Shown one piece after another: positions 14,663 to 20,639 of a stretch of DNA of 20,639 bases. The notes under the pieces were generated by a model, which was not told the origin of the DNA, ran no database searches, and was given only the letters and a program-made list of their open reading frames with translations. The stretch lies in assembly GCA_039920305.1 (NCBI GenBank), contig JBDSEA010000146.1:1-20639 (forward strand), in the 5' to 3' direction. The position numbers and the translations under genes were made by a program. This DNA comes from DASRAJ01 sp039920305. Lineage in GTDB: Bacteria; Bacteroidota; Bacteroidia; Chitinophagales; UBA10324. Positions within the stretch are counted from its first letter, which is position 1; every line of letters starts with the position of its first letter.

Positions 14663-15385
14663 TTAGTAGCTGGTGACATCAATACCACCAAAGAATGAAT
14701 TTCCTTTGATAATTAAAAGCTTTCCGGGATCTGTATTCGGATGAGGAGGCCGCTTATCATCCATACCCCCGAATATGGCGATCACCTCTGATTTGATTTC
14801 CCAATTGGCAGGCACAATGAGTTTTATTCCGCCAAATACGGCCGAAACGTCAAGAATGACCCTTCCATTGATGTCGGCCTGTATCATGTTGAGTTCAGTA
14901 CCACCAAATACACACACGATATCACCCCCTTTAAAATCCTTGGAATAGATGGTTTTTTTTACCCCGCCGAATACAGCGACATGATCAACATAATCCTCAC
15001 CGGAAAACTTTGTTTCTGAAGCTGGCATGCTGCTGCTGGTTATCTGCGACCGGTTCCAGTTACCCCTGCGGGGCCTGAAAATGATAATACATCCGATAAC
15101 AATGAGTACCAGCGGCCAGGCGAACTGGCGCCATTGAAGCCAGGGCACAATATCCTCAATAAGAAAAATGCCACCGATGATAACCGGTATTACCCATCCT
15201 ACATTTTGAAAACCGTTGCGCATGCCCATAAATAATCCAATGGTGATCAAAAGCGTTTTCCAGGAGAAAAGCCAGTAAGGCAGAGGGAGGTTCAACTGAT
15301 GAAGAAAAAGTGCACTGCCAATGAGGAGAAGGAGGAAGCCGAGCCAGATGCTGTTGCTGCTCCGCCGTGACGGGTATTTTTCCAT
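14663..15385 (-). CDS. LiaF-like membrane protein (cell wall-active antibiotics response family)
   Basis: This 240-residue protein joins an N-terminal membrane domain of four closely spaced hydrophobic segments (about 13-31, 37-56, 63-80, 88-103; LiaI/LiaF-like TM region) to a C-terminal soluble LiaF-type (DUF2154-like) beta-repeat domain. The latter has five FGG motifs at 139-141, 160-162, 184-186, 205-207 and 232-234 (AVFGGVK, CVFGGTE, AVFGGIK, AIFGGMD, FFGGID), giving regular turns of a beta-solenoid-like fold. In Firmicutes LiaF inhibits the kinase LiaS until envelope stress; a comparable role next to this kinase is inference. The ATG at 15385 is chosen over an open extension to 15460, because the extension would start upstream of a good -7 element and adds a Pro/Asn-rich segment with no family similarity. 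Confidence 0.85.
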   Translation of the reverse strand: MEKYPSRRSSNSIWLGFLLLLIGSALFLHQLNLPLPYWLFSWKTLLITIGLFMGMRNGFQNVGWVIPVIIGGIFLIEDIVPWLQWRQFAWPLVLIVIGCIIIFRPRRGNWNRSQITSSSMPASETKFSGEDYVDHVAVFGGVKKTIYSKDFKGGDIVCVFGGTELNMIQADINGRVILDVSAVFGGIKLIVPANWEIKSEVIAIFGGMDDKRPPHPNTDPGKLLIIKGNSFFGGIDVTSY

Positions 15386-15408
15386 GGAGTGATAATTATT
15401 TTGAGCCG

Positions 15409-15416
15409 CAAAAGTA
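15409..15416 (-). promoter_or_regulatory. Bacteroidota-type -7 element for the LiaF-like gene
   Basis: The minus strand reads TACTTTTG, an exact match to TAnnTTTG, 23 bases before the ATG at 15385. The -33 position holds TTT in place of TTG at about the right spacing. It supports 15385 as the true start. A second, weaker candidate (CATATTTG, minus, 15507-15514) lies about 100 bases further upstream. Confidence 0.5.
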
Positions 15417-15534
15417 TCAGCCGCATGCCGGTTAAAAAGAGGAATCAGGTAAGTGAGCAAACAAAGCCGGTGAACAACGGAAATTAATCGGTGAGGATGG
15501 ATGCTGCAAATATGAATGCATCAGGATTACCGGA

Positions 15535-15553
15535 AACCTGAAGTATTCAGGTT
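15535..15553. repeat. Perfect 8-bp inverted repeat upstream of the LiaF-like gene
   Basis: AACCTGAA-GTA-TTCAGGTT is a perfect palindrome with 3-base centre, lying 87 bases from the stop of the beta-haelix lipoprotein gene and 150 bases upstream of the LiaF-like start. There is no T run on either strand, so it is not a typical intrinsic terminator. It could be an operator or a 3' end hairpin. Confidence 0.5.
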
Positions 15554-15639
15554 GACAGCGTAGTTGTTTACGATGAAGAATAAGTCATATCCGGCATTAT
15601 GAAGAAACCTGTGCAGTGTTGCAGTTCGTATTCCATTTG

Positions 15640-17028
15640 TCACTTAAACTCATAACATCCGATATCCGGATTTTCTGTCCGCGTATTTCCATCAAGGTCA
15701 AATACAATTGAATTTGGGATCCCTGCATTAATGCACGGTGAGGTCTGTGAGATATGATAATCATCCTTATTGTAAGTGTCAGCAAACAAGGGATCCTGGT
15801 TTTTCAGTACATTGATAAAATGTGTTGAATTAAGAATTACTGAATCAGCAAGCTTCATGTCACAATGATCGAAAACATAATTAAATGCTGACTGATCTAT
15901 CTTGTCGCGCTCCAGCTCATTTTCCAATGAGCCATACACGATGCAATTGGTAAATAATGAATTAAGATCAGCAGGGAGGTAATGATCTCCCAGCTCATCC
16001 TGGTAATAAAAGTAGTTGCTCATGCGCACGACCGGGCTCTGGTGGTTGATCACTACATTGGAATAGTCGGCAAATGTGCAATTCTGAAATTCATAATTAC
16101 CCCCGTATTCAAGCTGAATATTGTTATCACCGCAGTTGAATACCAGACAATTTTCACCGAAGATGTCGGCAGTGATTCCGAGGATGCCTGCAGACAGCAT
16201 ATATTTGATCACTGTATTTCTCAGGGTAAGCTTGGGCGCAGGGGTTTCTTTCAGGGAGTCAACACGAATCCCAACCTGTGCCTCCCTGATCACAGCATAA
16301 TTGATTTCATTATCATGGCTACTCCGAAGGAGGTGAATGCCTTCCCAGTTACCGGGCAGGTCAACAAAGTAATATTCCAGCCGGTCACCACGGAACTGCA
16401 CAGAGTCATGAAGCTGTCCCATCACCTTGAGTGTTCCGTAAACATAAAAGCGGGAGTCGGCATGCATGTAAATCTGGCAACCCGCGTCAATGGTAAGCGT
16501 TGCATTGCTATCCACGAGAATGGAATGAATGATCACATAGGGCTTGTCATTAAACCATTCCTGCGTCCCGATCACTTCACCGTAAAAGAAATGTGCATTT
16601 TGTCCCCATGCCTGCAGAATAACTTTCTGTTGATTGCCATTGGTTTCAAACATCACTGAATCATACAGCACATAGGGGTTGTTCTCGTCATTGGGATCAA
16701 CGGTTACCGAGACAAAAACATAGATGCTGTCGTTGGCGGGTATTTCCACATTCGTTGCTTCATTCACCTGCATGCCGTCAATGTTTAAACGCCACGTGGC
16801 TGCATTGGCATCGCCAAGCCGAATCTCACTCACTACAATTTTGTTGCTATTTGGATTATGAACCGTAAAATATAAAGTAGTGGATCCGAGCGATGTAAAA
16901 ACAGTGTCGAATGTAAGCGTGTCGGTAGAAAAAGAGAGCTTATCTGCCAGATTGGTAGTGACAAGATCCTTCCTGCACGAGCTTAAAAGTGATGCAATTA
17001 AAATGAGGGTAAACAGTTGCTTGTACAT
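15640..17028 (-). CDS. Lipoprotein with right-handed beta-helix (choice-of-anchor-like) domain
   Basis: This 462-residue exported lipoprotein has signal peptide MYKQLFTLILIASLLSSC with lipobox LSSC and lipidated C18, followed by RKD. Residues 30-145 form an Ig-like beta domain (LSFSTDTLTFDTVFTSLGSTTLYFTVHNP...; typical of abnormal-spindle/DUF1573-like domains). Residues about 160-440 are a parallel beta-helix with repeated short strands and N/D-rich turns (GIHLLRSSHDNEINYAVIREAQVGI, LRNTVIKYMLSAGI, NYEFQNCTFADYSNVVI). The end SPCINAGIP...DLDGNTRTENPDIGCYEF is the standard terminus of right-handed beta-helix/choice-of-anchor Q proteins. It is probably displayed on the outer membrane or in the periplasm; substrate unknown. 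The start is ATG, 86 bases after the ComF stop on the same strand. A weak -7-like GATCTTTG (17043-17050) precedes it. Confidence 0.85.
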   Translation of the reverse strand: MYKQLFTLILIASLLSSCRKDLVTTNLADKLSFSTDTLTFDTVFTSLGSTTLYFTVHNPNSNKIVVSEIRLGDANAATWRLNIDGMQVNEATNVEIPANDSIYVFVSVTVDPNDENNPYVLYDSVMFETNGNQQKVILQAWGQNAHFFYGEVIGTQEWFNDKPYVIIHSILVDSNATLTIDAGCQIYMHADSRFYVYGTLKVMGQLHDSVQFRGDRLEYYFVDLPGNWEGIHLLRSSHDNEINYAVIREAQVGIRVDSLKETPAPKLTLRNTVIKYMLSAGILGITADIFGENCLVFNCGDNNIQLEYGGNYEFQNCTFADYSNVVINHQSPVVRMSNYFYYQDELGDHYLPADLNSLFTNCIVYGSLENELERDKIDQSAFNYVFDHCDMKLADSVILNSTHFINVLKNQDPLFADTYNKDDYHISQTSPCINAGIPNSIVFDLDGNTRTENPDIGCYEFK

Positions 17029-17114
17029 GGCAAAGGAAACGGCAAAGATCAGCGATTATTACCAATGAAAAATGGAGAATGAAAAATGAATGACTATTCA
17101 CAATTCACTCTATC

Positions 17115-17816
17115 CTATTTCATCGCATAAGCAATGGTAGCAATGCTCACCGTAGTGCCGGCCAACGCGAGGAGTTCACCGGCGCATGCCTCTAATGTGG
17201 ATCCGGTTGTGATTACGTCATCAGTGAGGAGTACATGCCTGCCTTCAAATTTTTTAGCATCATTAACCCCGAATACGGTGCCTACATTTTCCCACCGCTC
17301 GAACCTGGTTTTATGAGTTTGTGTTTCAGTAGCCCGCATCCGCTGCAGATTATTTTTTTCCCATGGAACCTCCATGGCCCGGGAAAGCCCGGTACAGAAT
17401 AAGTCAACCTGGTTGTAGCCCCTGCTCAGCTCTTTTGATTTATGCAGGGGTACGGGCACAATCACATCTACATCGTCATAGTCGCTGCTCTGGCGCAATT
17501 CAGTTCCATAGATCATACCCAGCTTTATTCCAACCTCTGTTTTGCCCTTGTACTTGAGCTGATGGATGAGGTGCTGAATACGGCTTCCTTTCTGAAAATA
17601 ATATTGTGATGAGCCCCGGAATATTTCCACCCTTCCCCAGAAATGCTTTTCAATGGCATTATCGCGCTTGAGATGAAAATTGGTTTTGGGAAGATAATGC
17701 TGGCAGAAAGTACAGATCACATCCTCACCCCTGCCAAGTGCCTTTCCGCACGAACAGCACAAACTGGGATAGAAGAGGGAGAAGAAGTCATTGAGATGCT
17801 CAGAGATAATGTTCAT
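17115..17816 (-). CDS. comF: ComF family protein (phosphoribosyltransferase-like)
   Basis: ComF proteins are needed for natural DNA uptake in several bacteria and pair a zinc ribbon with a phosphoribosyltransferase fold. This 233-residue protein has N-terminal cysteines C20-C21-x-C23 and C35-x2-C38 (CCSCGKALGRGEDVICTFC), forming the ribbon. The middle segment has LIHQLKYKGKTEVGIKLG and DVIVPVPLHKSKELSRGYNQVDLF, both typical of ComF. The PRPP-binding loop is HVLLTDDVITTGSTLEACA (about residues 193-211). Full length, with an ATG start. It is cytosolic and thought to work with ComFA-like helicases or to prime imported DNA; no other competence gene is in the window. The upstream stretch carries a candidate promoter (17841-17848). 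Confidence 0.93.
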   Translation of the reverse strand: MNIISEHLNDFFSLFYPSLCCSCGKALGRGEDVICTFCQHYLPKTNFHLKRDNAIEKHFWGRVEIFRGSSQYYFQKGSRIQHLIHQLKYKGKTEVGIKLGMIYGTELRQSSDYDDVDVIVPVPLHKSKELSRGYNQVDLFCTGLSRAMEVPWEKNNLQRMRATETQTHKTRFERWENVGTVFGVNDAKKFEGRHVLLTDDVITTGSTLEACAGELLALAGTTVSIATIAYAMK

Positions 17817-17840
17817 GAAAGAGATTCATCGAAAAACAAT

Positions 17841-17848
17841 TAAAGATA
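17841..17848 (-). promoter_or_regulatory. Candidate -7 element for comF
   Basis: The minus strand reads TATCTTTA, matching TAnnTTTG in seven of eight positions, 24 bases before the comF ATG. TTT lies 19 bases upstream in the -33 position. Position is plausible; sequence match is imperfect. Confidence 0.35.
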
Positions 17849-17947
17849 GGCGAACAACCTTTTTAAGAAAAAACTTTTTAGTTGCATAAAGTCATAATTG
17901 GTTCGGTAAGTGAAGTATATCTGCGAGAACAGATTCATCAATGCATG

Positions 17948-17988
17948 AAAAAAAGCAAAACGACTTGCAGTTGTGCGAGCCGTTTTGC
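17948..17988 (-). terminator. Strong intrinsic terminator after the fibre protein gene
   Basis: On the minus strand, outer arms GCAAAACG and CGTTTTGC (8 bp) enclose one mismatch, an inner 6-bp stem (with one G-U pair) and a 4-base loop, and are followed directly by seven T residues. It begins 16 bases after the stop codon at 18005. Stem length, loop and U tract all fit a Rho-independent terminator. Confidence 0.85.
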
Positions 17989-18004
17989 GTTGTTGTATAA
18001 ATGC

Positions 18005-20047
18005 TTATTGTTGCTTAATCATCTTCTTTGTATCTACTACTTTCCCATCCACAACAAGTGAGTAAATGTAAATACCATCTTCAAGCTGTGATGTCATTAT
18101 AGTTAGCTGGCCCTGACCTCTGCCCACAATATGTACAGCATTTACTTCCCTGCCAAGCTGATCTTTGAAGATTATTTTCGCTTCGTTGCTTTCTGCAGGA
18201 ACGTAGTACGGTATGGTTGACTGTATTGAGTGAGGGTTGAGGACCGACTGACCAAGAGATGGCGATAGTGCACTCTTAAGTTCAATTGTTTGATCTGATG
18301 AGCCGTCGCCTCGCAACTGCATGCCATATCCGCAACAGTCATCAAGCTGTGATTGCAGGTCATCAATCTTAGATGATAATTCCTTGACTGAAGCAAGGAG
18401 TAATCCCGTGAAACCAGGATAATTGATTACCTTGAAGTCAACTGCTTCATGAAGCAAAGTTCCATCAGCATTATAATCTGCCGGTTGATGGGCATCAGTG
18501 ATAAATTGCGGAAATATTGACTGGACATCTTGAGCTAACACACCATACTGTGTACCTATTGGCAGATTCATAGATGGATATTGATCTGTGTTAAACGTGT
18601 AAGATTTAGGAGAAAGCTGATTAAGAAGATCCGTAGCATCCGTAAGATCTGTAATGTTGGATTTCAAATTTTCATCGGAAGGTGTCCACGAGCCATATGG
18701 ACTGTAAACCTGCCCACTAAAATATCCTGCCCACCCACCTGCATTGCCGGAAATACTACCATAAATTCCATAATTGTTATTTCCACTTCCGGCCACTCCA
18801 TACACTCCATAATTATTCATTGTTCCTCCACTGGAGTTTATTTCTGATCTGCCTGCAACGCCATAGTTATCTGAAGTTGACTGCGCCGCCGAAATAGCTC
18901 CCTGGACACCGTAATTACCTGAAAGGCCGGTTCCTGAATTGCTGGTACCATCTGCGGTCCCATAAACTGCTGCCATTGGGGAACCTCCAAAGGCATAGGC
19001 GCCATTTGCTATAGAATATATACCGTAGGTTTTACCCACGGCAGCAATACCAGTTGAGCTTGTTCCTGTGGCTTTTACGTATAGAGAGTTAACTGAATTA
19101 GCAGTAGACCATACATCGAGCTTTCCCAAAAAACCGGAAGTAGTGCCAATCGAAACATTACTACCATCATCCCAAATAAGTCCGGTACAAATTTCCTTGG
19201 TGTTGCCGTTGGATATTCTTGGAACGTAGCTGGTGGTTAATCCGCCGGTGCAGCTAAAAACCAAGTTGCTTGCAGCGATGTTACGCTTGAGTAAATCTCC
19301 ATTTGTAGCAAGTACAATAAAGTTATCTGATGTGGACGTAGCTGGTGAATTCATACGAATACCCCCATTTACATCGAGTGTATTGCCGGGAGTTGAAGTA
19401 TTAACACCCATCTGCAAATTGGTAGGTAGCAATACAAGATTTCCGGCACTGGTAGTGCTTATATCAGTATAATGGGTTGCATCATAGGTTAAACGCATCT
19501 GGATGTTAGCTGCGGAAACATCGAACTTACGTTGTGGTGTGGCAGTGTTTATTCCAACATCACCATTGGATGTAATTCTCATTTTCTCTCCGTTGTTTGT
19601 AAAGAAGGTCATTGGCTGACTATCATAGCCACGTAATTCCGGATTGTTATTGGTGGAATTTAAACCTATTCTGAAACCATTGGTTGATCCAGAGCCTGTA
19701 GTGCCATTGGTGAACTGGGCAAACACATTAGAATTGGTGCTGGTATTGTGAATGTGCAATAAGTAATTCGGTGCAGTAAAATTGCCAATGCCAACATTTC
19801 CTCCTCCTGTAATTGTCATTCGAAGGGGAGTAAAATTTCCTGCACCAGTATTGGTATAAAAATTAATTGGTTGATTGTTTTCGTTCTTTATATCAAATTG
19901 ATGACTCGTAGTATTGTCCCAACCACACCAATAATTTGAAACCCATACATGACCGAGCCCTCCTGCAACATCTGCTTGAGAATAAACTTTAAAAATGCTG
20001 AACACTGTCATTAGTGCCCATACAATGAATTTAAATAATTTTTTCAT
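18005..20047 (-). CDS. Secreted fibre protein with S74-type chaperone module and T9SS-like C-terminal tail
   Basis: This 680-residue exported protein has signal peptide MKKLFKFIVWALMTVFSIFKVYS. Residues 60-330 hold repeated phage-tail-fibre-like units (GNVGIGNFTAPNYLLHIHN, GDVGINTATPQRKFDVSA, MGVNTSTPGNTLDVNG, VSIGTTSGFLGKLDV). Residues 330-450 are Gly/Tyr/Asn-rich short repeats (NYGVYG, NYGIYG, YGIYS). An intramolecular chaperone/Peptidase S74-like domain starts at S457 (PSDENLKSNITDLTDATDLLNQLSPKSYTF) with S457 and K462 at the spacing of the known Ser-Lys cleavage dyad, then GVLAQDVQSIFP and a coiled coil (SSKIDDLQSQLDDC). After a linker, residues about 620-680 resemble a T9SS sorting domain (IFKDQLGREV...LEDGIYIYSLVVDGKVVDTKKMI). 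It is likely a trimeric surface fibre, not phage. It follows another T9SS cargo gene by 25 bases. Confidence 0.88.
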   Translation of the reverse strand: MKKLFKFIVWALMTVFSIFKVYSQADVAGGLGHVWVSNYWCGWDNTTSHQFDIKNENNQPINFYTNTGAGNFTPLRMTITGGGNVGIGNFTAPNYLLHIHNTSTNSNVFAQFTNGTTGSGSTNGFRIGLNSTNNNPELRGYDSQPMTFFTNNGEKMRITSNGDVGINTATPQRKFDVSAANIQMRLTYDATHYTDISTTSAGNLVLLPTNLQMGVNTSTPGNTLDVNGGIRMNSPATSTSDNFIVLATNGDLLKRNIAASNLVFSCTGGLTTSYVPRISNGNTKEICTGLIWDDGSNVSIGTTSGFLGKLDVWSTANSVNSLYVKATGTSSTGIAAVGKTYGIYSIANGAYAFGGSPMAAVYGTADGTSNSGTGLSGNYGVQGAISAAQSTSDNYGVAGRSEINSSGGTMNNYGVYGVAGSGNNNYGIYGSISGNAGGWAGYFSGQVYSPYGSWTPSDENLKSNITDLTDATDLLNQLSPKSYTFNTDQYPSMNLPIGTQYGVLAQDVQSIFPQFITDAHQPADYNADGTLLHEAVDFKVINYPGFTGLLLASVKELSSKIDDLQSQLDDCCGYGMQLRGDGSSDQTIELKSALSPSLGQSVLNPHSIQSTIPYYVPAESNEAKIIFKDQLGREVNAVHIVGRGQGQLTIMTSQLEDGIYIYSLVVDGKVVDTKKMIKQQ

Positions 20048-20072
20048 GATCTTGAATTGTTACTGTGAAAAA

Positions 20073-20639
20073 TTAGTGTGTTATCAGAATTCTGAATCGC
20101 ATATTATCACCAATTACAAGAATATAAATACCTGCCTTTATTTTTGATAAGTCAACTTTAGTTGCTTTCTCTTTCAGTATTCCTTTTCTTTCAATCTGCC
20201 CCAAAATATTTATCAGGGAATAACCCATTTCTGTAGGTAAGTTTTCAATTTTCAAGATTTCACTGACCGGATTAGGATGAATCTTTATTCCAGAATTGTT
20301 ATTAATCGTTTCAATTGAAGTTGGAAAAAGACATAAGAATGAATCCGTTGAAACACAAATAAAATCTACATAATACATTGCTTCACTCGCACAATTGACG
20401 GTGTCAGTTAATACATCATCATAAAAATTTCCAAGAGCAATGTATTGATAAGCTGAATCAGCAATGAAAGTTCCTTCAATTCTTGTCCAGCTATTTTGAT
20501 TAGTGATAATAGAATCGCAATGAACATTAGAAAAGTTATTTATTAACGCGGGATTTGCAATTGAGGACGGCAATGTAGAAAACCTGAATCCGAAATTGTT
20601 AGTAGCCCCCTGTTCATTAATAGCATCGGCTCTAGAAAG
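20073..20639 (-). CDS. T9SS type A sorting domain-containing protein (5' end cut by window edge)
   Basis: The reading frame is open to the right edge (minus strand), so this is the 3' end of a longer gene; 188 codons are visible. The N-terminal visible part (FGFRFSTLPSS..., WTRIEGTFIADSAYQYIALGNFYDD, AMYYVDFICVSTDSFLC) resembles the carbohydrate-binding-like jelly-roll region common in Bacteroidota secreted proteins. The last 70 residues form a classical type A T9SS C-terminal domain: IKIHPNPVSEILKIENL, LINILGQIERKG, DLSKIKAGIYILVIGDNMRFRILI. The protein should therefore cross the outer membrane by T9SS and be attached to or released from the surface. The gene ends 25 bases before the start of the fibre gene, probably in one operon. 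Function of the missing part is unknown. Confidence 0.85.
   Translation of the reverse strand, partial: LSRADAINEQGATNNFGFRFSTLPSSIANPALINNFSNVHCDSIITNQNSWTRIEGTFIADSAYQYIALGNFYDDVLTDTVNCASEAMYYVDFICVSTDSFLCLFPTSIETINNNSGIKIHPNPVSEILKIENLPTEMGYSLINILGQIERKGILKEKATKVDLSKIKAGIYILVIGDNMRFRILITH

Noticed and set aside
15386..15460. Upstream extension of the LiaF-like protein
   Set aside because: It includes an exact TAnnTTTG promoter element and a segment without family similarity; the ATG at 15385 leads straight into the first TM region.
15982..16659. 225-residue open frame on the plus strand, antisense to the beta-helix lipoprotein
   Set aside because: No recognisable domain, no start context, and the opposite strand has a clear lipoprotein with signal peptide and beta-helix. 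It is a shadow frame.
18005..20047. Prophage tail-fibre gene
   Set aside because: Tail-fibre-like repeats and the S74 module suggest it, but there are a Sec signal peptide, a T9SS-like tail and no phage genes nearby.

Overview
This window looks like a chromosomal segment of a Bacteroidota bacterium, probably an environmental member of the Chitinophagales/Sphingobacteriales side of the phylum (the finer placement is inference). The support is: the mutY-ssb-gldE-gldD gene order, with GldD and GldE being gliding-associated proteins of this phylum; C-terminal type IX secretion (T9SS) sorting domains; PorT-type outer membrane barrels; a Bacteroidota-style HU protein; a 31-residue COX24/AURKAIP1-type ribosomal peptide; promoter -7 elements of the form TAnnTTTG; and mostly no recognisable Shine-Dalgarno sequences. 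Base composition is moderate and there are no integrases, transposases, tRNAs, rRNAs or CRISPR arrays.

Layout. (1) 1-1679 (-) is the first 559 codons of recG, running off the left edge. (2) 1768-5532 (+) holds a DinB-fold protein, two consecutive small outer membrane beta-barrels and glutamine-dependent NAD+ synthetase (nadE). (3) 5612-8702 (-) reads, in transcription order, HU protein, a membrane-anchored TPR protein, the 31-residue basic ribosomal peptide (too short for routine ORF calling) and, after a roughly 300-base leader, an RNase E/G-type ribonuclease. (4) 8843-12429 (+), divergent from HU, is mutY, ssb, gldE and gldD. gldE is interrupted by an in-frame TAG near its N-terminus. (5) 12489-15385 (-) is a three-gene envelope-signalling module: a LiaF-like membrane protein, a four-TM LytS/YehU-type histidine kinase and a LytTR response regulator. 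(6) 15640-17816 (-) is a beta-helix lipoprotein and ComF. (7) 18005-20639 (-) is a surface-protein pair: the 3' end of a T9SS-sorted protein cut by the right edge, followed by a 680-residue fibre protein carrying an S74-type chaperone module and a T9SS-like tail, ending at a strong intrinsic terminator.

How the genes fit together. Most of the window is core housekeeping: replication fork repair (RecG), oxidised-guanine repair (MutY), ssDNA binding (SSB), nucleoid (HU), RNA processing (RNase E/G), ribosome (COX24-type peptide), cofactor synthesis (NadE). Envelope functions typical of Bacteroidota are interleaved: barrels, gliding/T9SS-associated GldE/GldD, LiaF-type stress sensing and T9SS cargo. 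I see no convincing entirely new system. The points most worth a second look are the stop codon inside gldE, the S74 self-cleavage module placed upstream of a T9SS sorting tail, the hidden ribosomal peptide gene, and the LiaF-kinase-LytTR module with a perfect palindrome upstream.
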